DNA of 64,000 nucleotides from Pseudoalteromonas shioyasakiensis (GCF_024518675.1 NZ_JANIGL010000002.1:62001-126000), one strand, 5' to 3'. Shown: positions 1 to 10,249, counted from the first letter of the stretch. Translations and numbers: made by a program. The notes: generated by a model not told the origin, from the letters alone.

Positions 1-367
1 TCGGGTTTCGAGTATCAAGTACATAAAGCTTGTCTTTGTGCGCCACTACCGACTGCACCGCTAGAAAACAGTCTTTTCGTACCTCACTTTGTGCTACACA
101 TGCGTTTACTTGCTCATTAGGATAGGCTACAAATTCACCATTACTAGTGATATTCGCTACAGAAAAACGCACACCGTCGCGCCAATTCGGCGCATTAACG
201 AACACTCGGCCGTTGGCACTAACGGTTACACCGGTAATTTGCGTTCCTTTAATTTCTCCAACCAATTCAACCTGAGAAGTTAATACGTTTTTTGCTACCG
301 CATTAACAGAAAAAAGCGCGGCTATAGCGGTAACCAACAAACCTTGGTTTATTACCTTTATATTCAT
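1..367 (-). CDS. Royal-jelly (MRJP/yellow) family protein, N-terminal part only
   Basis: The reading frame starts at an ATG at 367 on the minus strand, after an AGG-type ribosome site, and runs off the window edge after about 122 codons. The N-terminus is a signal peptide ending near AVA-KN, so the product is exported. The following text (RVFVNAPNW, then a VRFSVA stretch, a YPNEQ segment and LYVLDT) matches the opening of the major royal jelly/yellow family, whose bacterial members are six-bladed propellers often annotated as gluconolactonase-like. Family assignment is from motifs only. It points the same way as the lactonase and TIM-barrel genes but is separated from them by about 250 bases, so it may be a separate transcript. 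Its role in the mannan locus is unknown. Confidence 0.7.
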   Translation of the reverse strand, partial: MNIKVINQGLLVTAIAALFSVNAVAKNVLTSQVELVGEIKGTQITGVTVSANGRVFVNAPNWRDGVRFSVANITSNGEFVAYPNEQVNACVAQSEVRKDCFLAVQSVVAHKDKLYVLDTRNP

Positions 368-621
368 GTTTCTCAACCTTTTAAAATTTTCTTAGTAAGC
401 CCTAGCCTAAATAGCACTTAGCTTGCGATAGATTAAACATTTTACACTAAACTTAAGCATCACAGATAGTCACTAGAAAACCTATTGCAGCTCAACTTTC
501 AGGCGGTAGGAAGAGACCTGCCGTTAACACATAAAGGCTAAATGAGTGGCTTAACTCAGAGATGTTAGCAGCCAAAAATTATATTTTCTCAAATTTTTAA
601 TACTGCAATAGCGAATATTTA

Positions 622-1611
622 TTATTCATACTTAGACTGATATTGATACTTTTTAAGTAATTTCACTGTTAAGTCACTTCCTTCTATTTCAGTTTTAGAG
701 TCGCCTTCATATTCAGCACTTACAAAACCATTAAAACCCTCATCCACCAGTAAGTTTAAACAATGCTGGTAGTTTATAGATACTTCTTCTCCATCAAGAG
801 TAAAATTATGTGTTTTAGCGCTGATACCTTTGGTGTAGGGTGCCAAATCAATTAACCCTTGTGTTCTATCGTAAAGTCTTTTTGGAGACAGGTTCCACCC
901 ACCCATAAAGAAATTGTCTAAATCTGTAAAAACGCCAACATTCTTATGGGCAGTCATTTGCATTAGCATGGCAAGCCACGCCCCATTGTTAGAGGCATTG
1001 CCATGATTCTCTACCAGCAATTCAATATTATATTGCGCAGAAATGTCCGCTAATTTATTTAATGACTCACTACAACGCTGCAATTGCTCTAAATAATTCC
1101 CATCCCCATAGGCATTTACACGGAGCTGTTTGCAACCTAGCTCTGAAGCGCATTCGAGCCAAGGTAAGTGGTTATCTATCGCTTGCTTTCTTCCTAATAT
1201 AGTTTCGTGGCCAATTTTACCTGTCTCATCACACATTAATAAGTTAAAACCTACGCCTTCATTTCTCGCTTTGGATTTAAATGCGTTAAGCCACTTTTTA
1301 TCTTGTGCGTGGCCGAAGAATAAAACATTGACCAAGTCGACATGGCTAACCCCAAGCTTGCGGGCAGCAATAACTATGTCTGTGGTATCCATTGTTCCTT
1401 GAAGTACATCATCAGGAGTTGAGTGAAGTGTTTTTATAAATTGAGAGTAATCTTTTTTACTTCCCCCTAAAATCTCTCTATGAAAAGACCATTGAGATAA
1501 AGAGATGTCGAATCGTTTATCATTTGCTGTGTTATTACTTGAAAATGCAGGCGTGCATGCAGCAACTCCGCTACATGCTAGTAATTTGAGCATATTTCGT
1601 CTTGATATCAT
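622..1611 (-). CDS. Tat-exported xylose-isomerase-like TIM-barrel protein
   Basis: The 329-residue product belongs to the sugar phosphate isomerase/epimerase (AP endonuclease 2-like) TIM-barrel family. Visible family marks are a VENHGN segment near the middle, a DLDNF metal-site-like stretch and a late SAEYEGD motif. The N-terminus carries SRRNMLKLL, a twin-arginine signal, followed by VAAC, a plausible lipobox with Cys19. It should be folded in the cytoplasm with its metal and exported to the periplasm or membrane. It starts 11 bases after the lactonase and is the last gene of the GH26-receptor-GH5 operon. Substrate is unknown; epimerisation or isomerisation of a mannan-derived sugar or sugar acid is only a guess. 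Confidence 0.7.
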   Translation of the reverse strand: MISRRNMLKLLACSGVAACTPAFSSNNTANDKRFDISLSQWSFHREILGGSKKDYSQFIKTLHSTPDDVLQGTMDTTDIVIAARKLGVSHVDLVNVLFFGHAQDKKWLNAFKSKARNEGVGFNLLMCDETGKIGHETILGRKQAIDNHLPWLECASELGCKQLRVNAYGDGNYLEQLQRCSESLNKLADISAQYNIELLVENHGNASNNGAWLAMLMQMTAHKNVGVFTDLDNFFMGGWNLSPKRLYDRTQGLIDLAPYTKGISAKTHNFTLDGEEVSINYQHCLNLLVDEGFNGFVSAEYEGDSKTEIEGSDLTVKLLKKYQYQSKYE

Positions 1612-1622
1612 GACTATTCCAA

Positions 1623-2774
1623 TTAATTTACAGGTATTAAAGAAACCGGATGCGAAATTAATACATCATTTCCGGTGAAACTAAGCAGCCCGTCATTATT
1701 AATACTAAAGGCGCTAATATTATTGGTATGCTGGTTAGCAACTAACAAAGACTTTCCGTCAGGCGTTATAAGGAAAAAGCGGGGCCATTCTCCTTGTGTA
1801 TCTATATGCTGTATAAGCTCCACGTTGCCTTGGCTTTTTATTGCATAAACGCCAATACTGTTGTCCCCGCGATTAGTTACATACAAGAACTTACCATCTT
1901 CGCTTATTTGCATATGGCCAGCTTGACTAATACTTTGAGATCCTTTGGGTAAAGTGCTAACTGTTTGTGTGTGATTAAGCTTTCCTGATTTTTCAACTTT
2001 TGTAACAGTTAATGTGTTATTGAGCTCATTAATAACATAGGCCACTTTCATATTTGGATGAAAAGCCATGTGTCTTGGGCCTGAGCCTGGAGGAAGGCTG
2101 AGCGCCACCTTTGAGTCAGAGAGAGTGTGTTTGGTGTCATCAACTGATTTAATAAAGATTTTGTCTATACCTAAATTCACAGTGTATAAATATTTATTAT
2201 CTTTACTCCATTTAACCCAGTGAGCGTGGGAGCGACGCTGTCTTTTTAAATCAACACTATTACCAAAAAATGTATAGTTTTGTGTATTGCGTTTAAACTT
2301 TCCAGTTTGGGCATCATAATCAACGATTGCGATATTACCGCTATTGTAGTTTGCAACGGCTAGCTGATTAAAGGAAGGATTTATATTTATAAAACATGGG
2401 TAAGCCCCAAAACTTGAGATACTATCAATCGGTTCCAATGACAAGGTGTTTTTGGACCATTGGTGACTAACAATTCTGCCAGCATCCTCCTCTATAACAC
2501 TATAAAGAATTTTCGTGGTTTTATCGTAATTCGTGTAAGACGTGTTTTGCGCATTGGATACAAGCATAGGTTCTTTAAAAGTATGCTTATCAGTATCGTA
2601 CTGCAGTAAAAAAACACCTTGCTCTTCTTTTGCTAAAGAAGTATTTGAATAAGTGCCAACAATAATATTTAAAATATTGCTTTTATTATCCGCAGCGCAA
2701 ACAGGCGCCACGGATAATAAAAGACAGCTAATAATTAGTGCTATCATGTTGGTGTAGTGTGTTTTAAACAACAT
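1623..2774 (-). CDS. Exported beta-propeller lactonase (6-phosphogluconolactonase-like)
   Basis: The 383-residue product has a signal peptide ending near VCAAD, so it acts outside the cytoplasm. The rest is the seven-bladed propeller of the Pgl/YbhE lactonase family (PF10282): VGTYSN at the start, FININPSFNQLAVANYNSG, GSGPRHMAFHPN, AGHMQISEDGKFLYVTNRG and a final GEWPRFFLITPDGKSLLVAN. The nearby start at 2747 would still keep the signal peptide but lacks a ribosome site, so 2774 is preferred. It begins 6 bases after the GH5 gene, implying one transcript. An extracytoplasmic location argues against 6-phosphogluconolactone as substrate; hydrolysis of an oxidised-sugar lactone is an inference. 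Confidence 0.75.
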   Translation of the reverse strand: MLFKTHYTNMIALIISCLLLSVAPVCAADNKSNILNIIVGTYSNTSLAKEEQGVFLLQYDTDKHTFKEPMLVSNAQNTSYTNYDKTTKILYSVIEEDAGRIVSHQWSKNTLSLEPIDSISSFGAYPCFININPSFNQLAVANYNSGNIAIVDYDAQTGKFKRNTQNYTFFGNSVDLKRQRRSHAHWVKWSKDNKYLYTVNLGIDKIFIKSVDDTKHTLSDSKVALSLPPGSGPRHMAFHPNMKVAYVINELNNTLTVTKVEKSGKLNHTQTVSTLPKGSQSISQAGHMQISEDGKFLYVTNRGDNSIGVYAIKSQGNVELIQHIDTQGEWPRFFLITPDGKSLLVANQHTNNISAFSINNDGLLSFTGNDVLISHPVSLIPVN

Positions 2775-2780
2775 GTAAGC

Positions 2781-4616
2781 CTATTTATCAGTGTATAAAA
2801 TTTCAGTGCGTGCCAAATGTGCCTCACCACCTTTAAATATAACTTTGATATATTTAAAAGGGGTACCTGCTTTGTACGCATATATTTTAGGTTTCCAATA
2901 GCCATAATTAGATTCACTATTTGCATAAACACTTGGTTTTACATTTAAATCGAGCCATTTCTTTTTATCGTTAGAACCTTCTAAAGATAAATAACTGAAG
3001 CGAGTTTTTTCAAACGCAAATAATTTAAATTCAGCTAACTTTCCAGGCACTTTATAGATAGCTTCTGAACCATAATCACCAAATAGTCTATTGCGGATCT
3101 CTTTAAAGCTGCGATCATTACCAGTGGTAGGAAAAAGTGCTTTACTGGTTTCTACAACACCCAGGTTTTTCATTGTATCTATTTTTGCATAGTAACGAGA
3201 TTCAACAGGCCCTACTACGTTTGAATAAGTTGATTTACCAGCGCTATTAATGGCTGCAACTCTGTAAAAATAAGGTGTATTTAATTGGGCGGTTTCATCA
3301 TGAAAAAGAGGGAAATATGGCACGTCAGCATCAGATACATTATAGCCAACTAATGTCCAAGGCCCCTTATCACTTTTAGCCCTTTCAACATTATAACCAG
3401 TCGCTCCCATAGAGCCCTGCCAATTAATTGAATGTAAGTTTTCAATTGGTAATAACTTTGGTGCTGCAGGTATTGATATTTCAGCTGGTTTAGCGTTTTG
3501 AATTTCGAATGCTTTATTTCGATACATAGTCATCAAGCGTTGCTCATCATAAGCTAAACCTGACTCAAACCCTGGCCATCTGAATGCTTTAAATAAGCCA
3601 GCACCGAGTGGCTCTGAATGCCAATAAAACCCACCTTCTCGTCTTCTGTGCCTTAGGCTCCAAATTAACGCGCCAGCAACCGAGGGCTCATCAATTACTT
3701 TATCAAGTGCAGATTCAATTGCAGAACTACTGGCAAAACCAAATTCACCAACCATGTAGACTTTACGGCCTTTGACTAAATCGATATTTTTTTGAATATT
3801 TTGAGGTATTAAAGAAGCATCGCGCTCATAATGGTGAGACGATACAATATCTATAGACCATTCTGTTAATGACTCTTCTCTCACTACTGGCTCATCAAGA
3901 TCATCACTGAACCATCCATCCATTACTAAGTGATTTTTATCTAATGATTTAATATAACGTGTAATATCAACAGTCCATTCAATTGGACTTGTTAGTTCAT
4001 TACCTGTTTCCCATGCCAAAATAGCTTTGTCATCTTTGTACTTTTCACCAGTAATTGTGTTTTTTCTGTTCAACGTGTATTTAATGGTTTTTTTAAAGTC
4101 ATCTCGTAACTGCTTATCGACCCAAAAGTCTTCAGCTGTTTTACCTCGAAATTCAGCATAATTAGGTCTTCCACCCATCCATTGACGATTATTTAATAAT
4201 GGAAAAATAATACGAATTTCATATTCGTTAGCTAAAGCTAACATCATATCTGTTACTTTAAATGCCTCCTCATTAAATTTACCAGGTGCTTCAACATACG
4301 TAGGTGCATCTTTAGGGAAATTATTGTTTTTAACAGGAATTGTATAAATACGAATTACTTGACCACCCATTTCTTTTACAGTAGAAAAGATATCTCGCAT
4401 TTCAAATTCGTTAGGTAAACGGTAGGGGTTCTTTACCGTAAAAGCCATTTCATCTTCTTGAAAATTTAATGTGGGAACATTAAAGGAAATAAAACGATAA
4501 TCTTCGTCACCATTTTTTAATCGGCCATTATCTGCTGTAATAAAGTAATCAAACCCATCAGCAAAGCTTATAAAAGGGATGAAAAATAGTGCACATAGCA
4601 ATAATACTTTTTTCAT
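2781..4616 (-). CDS. Exported GH5-type beta-mannanase/mannosidase with C-terminal beta domains
   Basis: This 611-residue protein has a signal peptide (ending near FISFAD) and a glycoside hydrolase family 5 barrel over about residues 20-370. Glu207 in AWETGNEL is the expected acid/base and Glu291 in VGEFGF the expected nucleophile. A fibronectin-III-like segment follows (about 390-475, with YRVAAINSAGKSTYSNVVGP), then a discoidin-like beta domain to the end. It is a close paralogue of the product at 10334-12175 and of the first half of the product at 12172-14868. No lipobox is seen, so it is probably periplasmic and would trim manno-oligosaccharides brought in by the receptor encoded just upstream. 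Exact subfamily and endo or exo action cannot be read from sequence. Confidence 0.8.
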   Translation of the reverse strand: MKKVLLLCALFFIPFISFADGFDYFITADNGRLKNGDEDYRFISFNVPTLNFQEDEMAFTVKNPYRLPNEFEMRDIFSTVKEMGGQVIRIYTIPVKNNNFPKDAPTYVEAPGKFNEEAFKVTDMMLALANEYEIRIIFPLLNNRQWMGGRPNYAEFRGKTAEDFWVDKQLRDDFKKTIKYTLNRKNTITGEKYKDDKAILAWETGNELTSPIEWTVDITRYIKSLDKNHLVMDGWFSDDLDEPVVREESLTEWSIDIVSSHHYERDASLIPQNIQKNIDLVKGRKVYMVGEFGFASSSAIESALDKVIDEPSVAGALIWSLRHRRREGGFYWHSEPLGAGLFKAFRWPGFESGLAYDEQRLMTMYRNKAFEIQNAKPAEISIPAAPKLLPIENLHSINWQGSMGATGYNVERAKSDKGPWTLVGYNVSDADVPYFPLFHDETAQLNTPYFYRVAAINSAGKSTYSNVVGPVESRYYAKIDTMKNLGVVETSKALFPTTGNDRSFKEIRNRLFGDYGSEAIYKVPGKLAEFKLFAFEKTRFSYLSLEGSNDKKKWLDLNVKPSVYANSESNYGYWKPKIYAYKAGTPFKYIKVIFKGGEAHLARTEILYTDK

Positions 4617-4675
4617 ATAACCTACTTAAATATCATAAATAAAAAGGTAGGGCAGGTTTCCCCTGCCCTTAAGAC

Positions 4676-7600
4676 TTATAAACGGTATTGGAAACTTAAT
4701 GATAAGCGACGTTCGTTTATATAACGTTTATCAACAAGGTCTTCCCACTGCAGGTATTGCTCTTGTGACTCTTCGGTAAGGTTAGTTGCTTGGAACGTAA
4801 CATTCATATTTTCATTCAAGTCATAACTTACAGAGGCATCAATGTAGTTTGTTGGCGCTTGATACCTAGCAAATTGATAAGGCGCTTTATTAACAATCCA
4901 CATAAACTTTTTACTACGGTAATTGTGAGCAATACGGGCTTGCAAACCATCTTTCTCATACCATAGCGCTAAGTTTGATTGATGCTCAGAGTTATCAGCC
5001 ATTGGGGTATCTTTGCCATAGTAGTCTTTTGAACCACTTTCACTCGGTGAATAAGTGTAATTAGCTGTCAAGCCAAATCCATCCAGAATATCACTAAGTA
5101 CACCTAGACCTTGTTGATAGCTAACTTCCAGACCTTTAATACTTCCCCCATCGCTGTTAGTAATTGATTGGATTGGGGTTGTTCCTGTAAACTCATTAGT
5201 ATTTAAATCATAACCACGAACTTCACCGTCACTATCTGCAATTGGGAGGTAAACCGTTTCCCTTGAAATGAAGGACTCAATATCTAAATAGAACGCTCCA
5301 AGTGAAAACATGCCTGTTTCACTAAAGTACCATTCATAAGATGCATCAAAATTACTTGAACGCCATGGGTCTAAATATGGACTACCCGTTTGGCTTCCCC
5401 CTGTCGCACAGAAAACATCAGCGCCATTTGGTTTTTGTACGTCACAAGCTAAAGTACGTGTAACCGTTACTCCGCCAGCTAAATTATTAGTATCGTGTAC
5501 AGTTAATGTTTTGGTATAAGCAAAACGCATGATCATATCTTCGTTAAGCTCAACTTTGACATTTACTGCAGGCAGAAAGTCCTCATATTCTCGCTTCGTA
5601 TTAATTGTTCCAGCTGCTGGTGAAGGAGTTCCCAAGGCTCCCTCTACAATATATTCGACACCATTATAAATAGCTGTTGTAGCGGAGCCTGACTCTGTTT
5701 GATTAATATCATACTCAGTTTTTACGTAACGTAAGCCTATATTTGCTGAGTACGAAAAGTCACTTATTTCACCGATAAAATTTGCTTGTGCGTATAAAGT
5801 TGAAGTGGTTTCTTCAAGGTCATATGTTCCTTCAGATCTTGGTACTTGAACTATTGTTCCATAAGTATCTTGATGGAATCCGACAGGATCTTTCATCGCT
5901 CGAGGATCTATGAAATAAAGTGACCCCAACCCTGAAGCCCCCTGAAAATCGCTAATTTGCGTGACTTTTCCATCGAGTCTAGAATCTGTAAATGGAATAA
6001 GATCAATATAAGACTCTAGAGTTTCAGGTGACTGAGAAGCAGCATCTTTCCAATGTGCTAAAAATGGGTCTCCATACGCATTAGTTCTAGCAACTGTCCC
6101 ACGCCATGTTTCTTGCTCTACATTTCTAACACCAACACGCGCACCAAAGTCTACTGAAACAAAATGGTCACCATCTAACAACCATTTACCATCAAATCTA
6201 ATAACATCGAGATCAGCGTTTTGATTAATGCCGTCTAGGTTAGTAGAGGTCAAGCTATAACGATCAATATTTGTACCAAACTGCTCTGTTGTAATACTAC
6301 CATCAGCTTCTGTTACTGACATTGTTGGTAAAGACCATTGTTGGTTATCGCCTGTATACGCGATACCTATTGGTATTTGCGTATATGAACCATCTACAGG
6401 TGTTCCATCTGGAAGAGTCGCTAAACTCCCATCATATCCCCATGGGTTAACGTCTCCCGTAGGAACACCATTAGCACCTTTATGAGTCGCACCTACTTGG
6501 GAACCACTGTTAACATAAGCGTCAACATAACTTACAGCTCGATCATTCTTTGCTTCACCATGAACCCATCTAAATTTTGCACTAAAAGGGCCATCACCCT
6601 CATATTCTATTTCAAGGTTCGTATTTAAAGCTTCTTTTTCTACTTTATAAGTCTCTGAATGGACCATTGTTCGGCGAGCTTGTAACGTCCCTGCATTAAA
6701 CGAGTTATAAGAACCACCAACCACTGAGCCATCGATAATATTCTCATGGGCTGTGAAACCATCAGCGGAAGGCGTAAACCAACCAGTTTCACCTTGCCAG
6801 GCTTGACTTGCAACGAAGCCAGCTTGGTATTGCTGCTCGTCTAACTGTGTATAAAATACATCACCTGTGACTAAAAAATTATCTGTCAATTGGTGCTGAA
6901 TAGTTACACTTGCACCTGTGCGCTCACGTTCGATAAACCTATTTGATGCTTGATGTCCTTGGAATGCATAATAAGCGTCATCAGTCGTACCGTTAGAGTT
7001 TGCATCAACGTCGTTTGTAACAAAGTTTGAAGCTTCCGTCGCATTAAAGCCCCAATCACTCCCTGTAGAACCGATTAAATAGTCAGCCAAATTAACATTA
7101 TCATGACTCAAGTTAACTGAAATCCCCGTTTTAGCATCTAGATTATAAGCACCAAATAACGAAAATTTACTATCTGTATCATCTCCCATAGAGCCTTGCG
7201 CAGCTTCAGCTTTTGCAACAAAAGTTGCACCATCATCTAAAAATAACGGCCTGACTGTTTGTAAATCAATAGTACCGGATAATCCACTAACTACATTTTT
7301 TGCTTGTGCAGATTTGATTACATCAATACCTGAAACCATTGTTGAAGGAATATCAGAGAAGTTCGGTTGTACGGTTGTAATAGCTCCAGCAGATAGCATT
7401 TGCTCGCCGTTAAGCATTGTAGACACTTGTGGTAAACCGCGGATATTTACCTGGGCCCCTTCGCCACCTGAACGAGAAATTTGAACACCAGTTATTCGTT
7501 GTAACGAGTCAGCAATTGTGACATCTGGCAGTTTACCAATATCTGTAGCTGTAATTGAATCAACGACAGAGTCAGAGAAACGTTTATTATTAATGGATTT

Positions 7601-7756
7601 AACTATTGAGCTTTTAATGCCACGTACATATATAACTTCTATATCATCAGATGACTCTTCATTTAATTCTTCTTGAGCATATAAAGGAGTAGATGCTAAA
7701 AGGCTAAGAATGATACCTGACGTAACTAAGCTATATTTAAAAGTATTATTATTCAT
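4676..7756 (-). CDS. TonB-dependent receptor, likely manno-oligosaccharide importer
   Basis: The 1026-residue product has a signal peptide (to about PLYAQ), a TonB-box-like IEVIYVRG stretch, a plug domain (about 60-180, with DIGKLPDVTIADSLQRITG and NIRGLPQVSTMLNG) and a large beta-barrel ending in LSFQYRL with the terminal aromatic-rich strand typical of outer-membrane barrels. Length and plug wording fit the TonB-Xanthomonas/Caulobacter class used for glycan import. There is no N-terminal signalling extension, so it is not an anti-sigma-coupled transducer. It lies 65 bases after the GH26 gene and 60 before the GH5 gene. There is no SusD partner, as expected outside Bacteroidota. Energy could come from the TonB operon at 43.8-48.8 kb. 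Confidence 0.9.
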   Translation of the reverse strand: MNNNTFKYSLVTSGIILSLLASTPLYAQEELNEESSDDIEVIYVRGIKSSIVKSINNKRFSDSVVDSITATDIGKLPDVTIADSLQRITGVQISRSGGEGAQVNIRGLPQVSTMLNGEQMLSAGAITTVQPNFSDIPSTMVSGIDVIKSAQAKNVVSGLSGTIDLQTVRPLFLDDGATFVAKAEAAQGSMGDDTDSKFSLFGAYNLDAKTGISVNLSHDNVNLADYLIGSTGSDWGFNATEASNFVTNDVDANSNGTTDDAYYAFQGHQASNRFIERERTGASVTIQHQLTDNFLVTGDVFYTQLDEQQYQAGFVASQAWQGETGWFTPSADGFTAHENIIDGSVVGGSYNSFNAGTLQARRTMVHSETYKVEKEALNTNLEIEYEGDGPFSAKFRWVHGEAKNDRAVSYVDAYVNSGSQVGATHKGANGVPTGDVNPWGYDGSLATLPDGTPVDGSYTQIPIGIAYTGDNQQWSLPTMSVTEADGSITTEQFGTNIDRYSLTSTNLDGINQNADLDVIRFDGKWLLDGDHFVSVDFGARVGVRNVEQETWRGTVARTNAYGDPFLAHWKDAASQSPETLESYIDLIPFTDSRLDGKVTQISDFQGASGLGSLYFIDPRAMKDPVGFHQDTYGTIVQVPRSEGTYDLEETTSTLYAQANFIGEISDFSYSANIGLRYVKTEYDINQTESGSATTAIYNGVEYIVEGALGTPSPAAGTINTKREYEDFLPAVNVKVELNEDMIMRFAYTKTLTVHDTNNLAGGVTVTRTLACDVQKPNGADVFCATGGSQTGSPYLDPWRSSNFDASYEWYFSETGMFSLGAFYLDIESFISRETVYLPIADSDGEVRGYDLNTNEFTGTTPIQSITNSDGGSIKGLEVSYQQGLGVLSDILDGFGLTANYTYSPSESGSKDYYGKDTPMADNSEHQSNLALWYEKDGLQARIAHNYRSKKFMWIVNKAPYQFARYQAPTNYIDASVSYDLNENMNVTFQATNLTEESQEQYLQWEDLVDKRYINERRLSLSFQYRL

Positions 7757-7821
7757 AACATATCCTGTAATAAGTGTGTGCTGTAATGGCTGCGAAAAAC
7801 AGCCAAAAACAATTAAGAAAA

Positions 7822-10146
7822 CTATTCAAAAATCACTGAATCGATAAAAAATTGGCTTGGGCTGTTTTGTTCACCTTGCGCTCCGATGAAGCGCACACCA
7901 AAACCACTCAATTCACTTAAATCGGATATATCTAAAGACAGTTGAACGCCTCCTTCTTCGATGTCAAAGGCACCACTATCACGCCAGTCATCATCTTGGT
8001 CTTTAGCGAATAGCTGTACTTGCACATTACTTCCAGCATTAATTGAATGGGCTGTAACTTTTAATGTGCTAACAGAACCTAATTGAAGACCGTTAGCAGG
8101 ATAAGTTTGCAAAATTACATTATCATCGCCCTCGACTAACTGAACATCACCTCCGAGTGACTGCATACCATCAGCAAACCATGTCGTGCTTAGATTAATA
8201 CCATCCACTGGTGACCAATTATTTTGGAACTCCCAAGTAGTAATATCAAAGTCATTACTGCTTGCTTCAAAGTTTTCATAAAGACCGGCTTCGACTTTTT
8301 CAACTACATTTGGTATATCAAGTAAGTTAATAACTCCATCATATTCATAGTTTGAATCGATGGTTGAATTGTCCGCACCTTGGGGCCCTATAACTGAACT
8401 ACTATCCCAAGTTTCGCTATTCCAAGTAATAAAGAAAGACCACCAAGCATTCTGTTCATGCATAGTTTGAACATTTGGAATGGTACCTGTTTCAGTCAGT
8501 GCAACTAATTTTTTACCGTTATGCCTTTCCTTTAATGTTGAATATTGACTCTTGAATGTCACTTCATCATCATTCTTCGGCTCTGCATAACCATCATAGC
8601 CAACAATATCTACGTACTCATCACCTGGATACCAATCTGCACTCAGTGATTGTGTATGAGTGAATACCCAGATTAAATTATTCAGTTGGTGATGGTTAGT
8701 CATGCGCTCATACATGATTTTCCATAATTGTTTTAGTGCATCAGAGCCATGAGCCCCCCACCAAAACCACTCACCTTCGGCTTCGTGCAATGGGCGCCAT
8801 AAAACAGGGATGTCAGCATTTGCAAGCTTAGTTAACTCTAGAGCTACGGTATCGATATCATTGATTAGCGCTTTATAGTCATCACTTTGTTCATCAGATA
8901 GAGCAGCTGTTAAATCAAATGAGGTACAATCACTGTAAAAACACCCTTGTTCAGTTTCGTTACCGCTTGGGGCGCGCCAATGAAATAATGCTGATACAAT
9001 TATATTTTTATCTTTGTGGGCTTTTATGATTGAGTCGGTTAATCCAGCTATATCACTACCATTATAACTGGCAGAGTAATTCATGTAATCGAATGCTACG
9101 ATTGCCGGTGCATCATCTGCTGTTGCATCCACAATTGCGTCAAAATTTGTTAAAGGAAATTCATTACCGACTTTCGCGGGAAACTCAGTTTGCCCTGATA
9201 AGGTAGATGAACCATAATTTTGAGTTAAGAATTCCATCAAATTTATAGCAGAGGTTGTTGCATCAGGGTTAACCAATGATGGTTCTACACTTAGCGGGCC
9301 TGCTGGTGCAGCAGCAGGAAGTAGTTGAATGCTATCAACGCGATAGTAACTCCAACCCCCACCAACTTCAATTGTATTTTCACCTTCACTCATATTAAAA
9401 ACATCAACACGAATTTGCTCAAATTTACCTGTTTCAGATAAAGATAGCTCGGCTGCAACGCCATTGACCTTGACTTGGCCAACTTTCCCACCATAACCCG
9501 TGCCTATTGCATAATTTAGATATACTGTATAGTAACCAGCTTCTTCAAGGCTGATATTAAACACCACAGAGTCACCAGGGTTGATATCTGATGTATGCCC
9601 ACTGCCAGAGTGGCCTGATATATACATATCATCAGTTTCATCCACTATAACTACAGTACCATTTAATGTTGCAACGTTGCTGTCCTCGGCCTCTAATGTT
9701 ATCAATTTTTCGGGATCAAATACTGTAATAGTTACATCATCTGTTAATTGATTGCCATCTTGATCTTCAATGATATTCCCATTGCTATCAACTGCTGTAA
9801 TCTCAAAAGTATATGCTTCAATTGCTTGTACTTGTGGAGCAGTAAAACTTAAAGTCGGCTTTTTAGGATCATCAATCTGAATTGGCGCACCTTCAGTTTG
9901 TTTCCAAAGTATACTTTCATCGGTTATAGTACCAACTAAACGACCCTCAATGACTACTTCAGTTCCAGGTGCGAACTCACCATCACTACCAGCTATTACA
10001 CCTAATGGCCTTGATTCTGGTGTGTATTGTGCAGTTTCAGTATTTAGTGTTTCCCCTTCTACGCATCCAGTTAAACCACCCAGCATAATAGAAGCTATCA
10101 AAATAGCTAATTTCGAATGTTTGTGTGTGTATGTTGTCTTTTTCAT
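7822..10146 (-). CDS. GH26 beta-mannanase lipoprotein with CBM35-like domain
   Basis: I place the start at the ATG at 10146, which has a GGGGGA ribosome site just upstream; a GTG at 10158 is in frame. Numbering from the ATG, LTGC forms a lipobox with Cys28, so the protein should be lipid-anchored, probably on the cell surface. After a short Ig-like stretch there is a CBM6/35-type carbohydrate-binding domain (about 148-276, LEAEDS to DSIQLLP), then a GH26 barrel (about 295-620) with acid/base Glu455 in LWRPLHEAEG and nucleophile Glu552 in VALTETG. A final beta domain of about 150 residues may be a further binding module. Expected reaction: internal cleavage of beta-1,4-mannan. It is the first gene of its operon and lies behind three LacI-type operators. 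Confidence 0.88.
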   Translation of the reverse strand: MKKTTYTHKHSKLAILIASIMLGGLTGCVEGETLNTETAQYTPESRPLGVIAGSDGEFAPGTEVVIEGRLVGTITDESILWKQTEGAPIQIDDPKKPTLSFTAPQVQAIEAYTFEITAVDSNGNIIEDQDGNQLTDDVTITVFDPEKLITLEAEDSNVATLNGTVVIVDETDDMYISGHSGSGHTSDINPGDSVVFNISLEEAGYYTVYLNYAIGTGYGGKVGQVKVNGVAAELSLSETGKFEQIRVDVFNMSEGENTIEVGGGWSYYRVDSIQLLPAAAPAGPLSVEPSLVNPDATTSAINLMEFLTQNYGSSTLSGQTEFPAKVGNEFPLTNFDAIVDATADDAPAIVAFDYMNYSASYNGSDIAGLTDSIIKAHKDKNIIVSALFHWRAPSGNETEQGCFYSDCTSFDLTAALSDEQSDDYKALINDIDTVALELTKLANADIPVLWRPLHEAEGEWFWWGAHGSDALKQLWKIMYERMTNHHQLNNLIWVFTHTQSLSADWYPGDEYVDIVGYDGYAEPKNDDEVTFKSQYSTLKERHNGKKLVALTETGTIPNVQTMHEQNAWWSFFITWNSETWDSSSVIGPQGADNSTIDSNYEYDGVINLLDIPNVVEKVEAGLYENFEASSNDFDITTWEFQNNWSPVDGINLSTTWFADGMQSLGGDVQLVEGDDNVILQTYPANGLQLGSVSTLKVTAHSINAGSNVQVQLFAKDQDDDWRDSGAFDIEEGGVQLSLDISDLSELSGFGVRFIGAQGEQNSPSQFFIDSVIFE

Positions 10147-10192
10147 CTTTTCCCCCACGCCGAAAACGAATGCCTACTATCTCAAAGGCAAA

Positions 10193-10204
10193 TGAACCGG
10201 TTCA
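10193..10204. promoter_or_regulatory. LacI-type operator 1 (GH26 promoter)
   Basis: Perfect 12-base palindrome TGAACCGGTTCA, 46 bases upstream of the preferred GH26 start. The central CCGG and dyad symmetry are typical of LacI/GalR operators, and the same word recurs near the other operons of the locus. The likely binder is the LacI protein encoded at 19358-20350. Confidence 0.85.
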
Positions 10205-10219
10205 TTTTATTGTTTATAA

Positions 10220-10231
10220 AAAACCGGTTCA
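10220..10231. promoter_or_regulatory. LacI-type operator 2 (GH26 promoter, imperfect)
   Basis: AAAACCGGTTCA, with the right half identical to the full operator and the left half off by two bases. It is centred 27 bases from operator 1, so the two sites lie on roughly the same or nearby faces of the helix. Confidence 0.65.
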
Positions 10232-10249
10232 CATTCCAACTTCAAGAAA

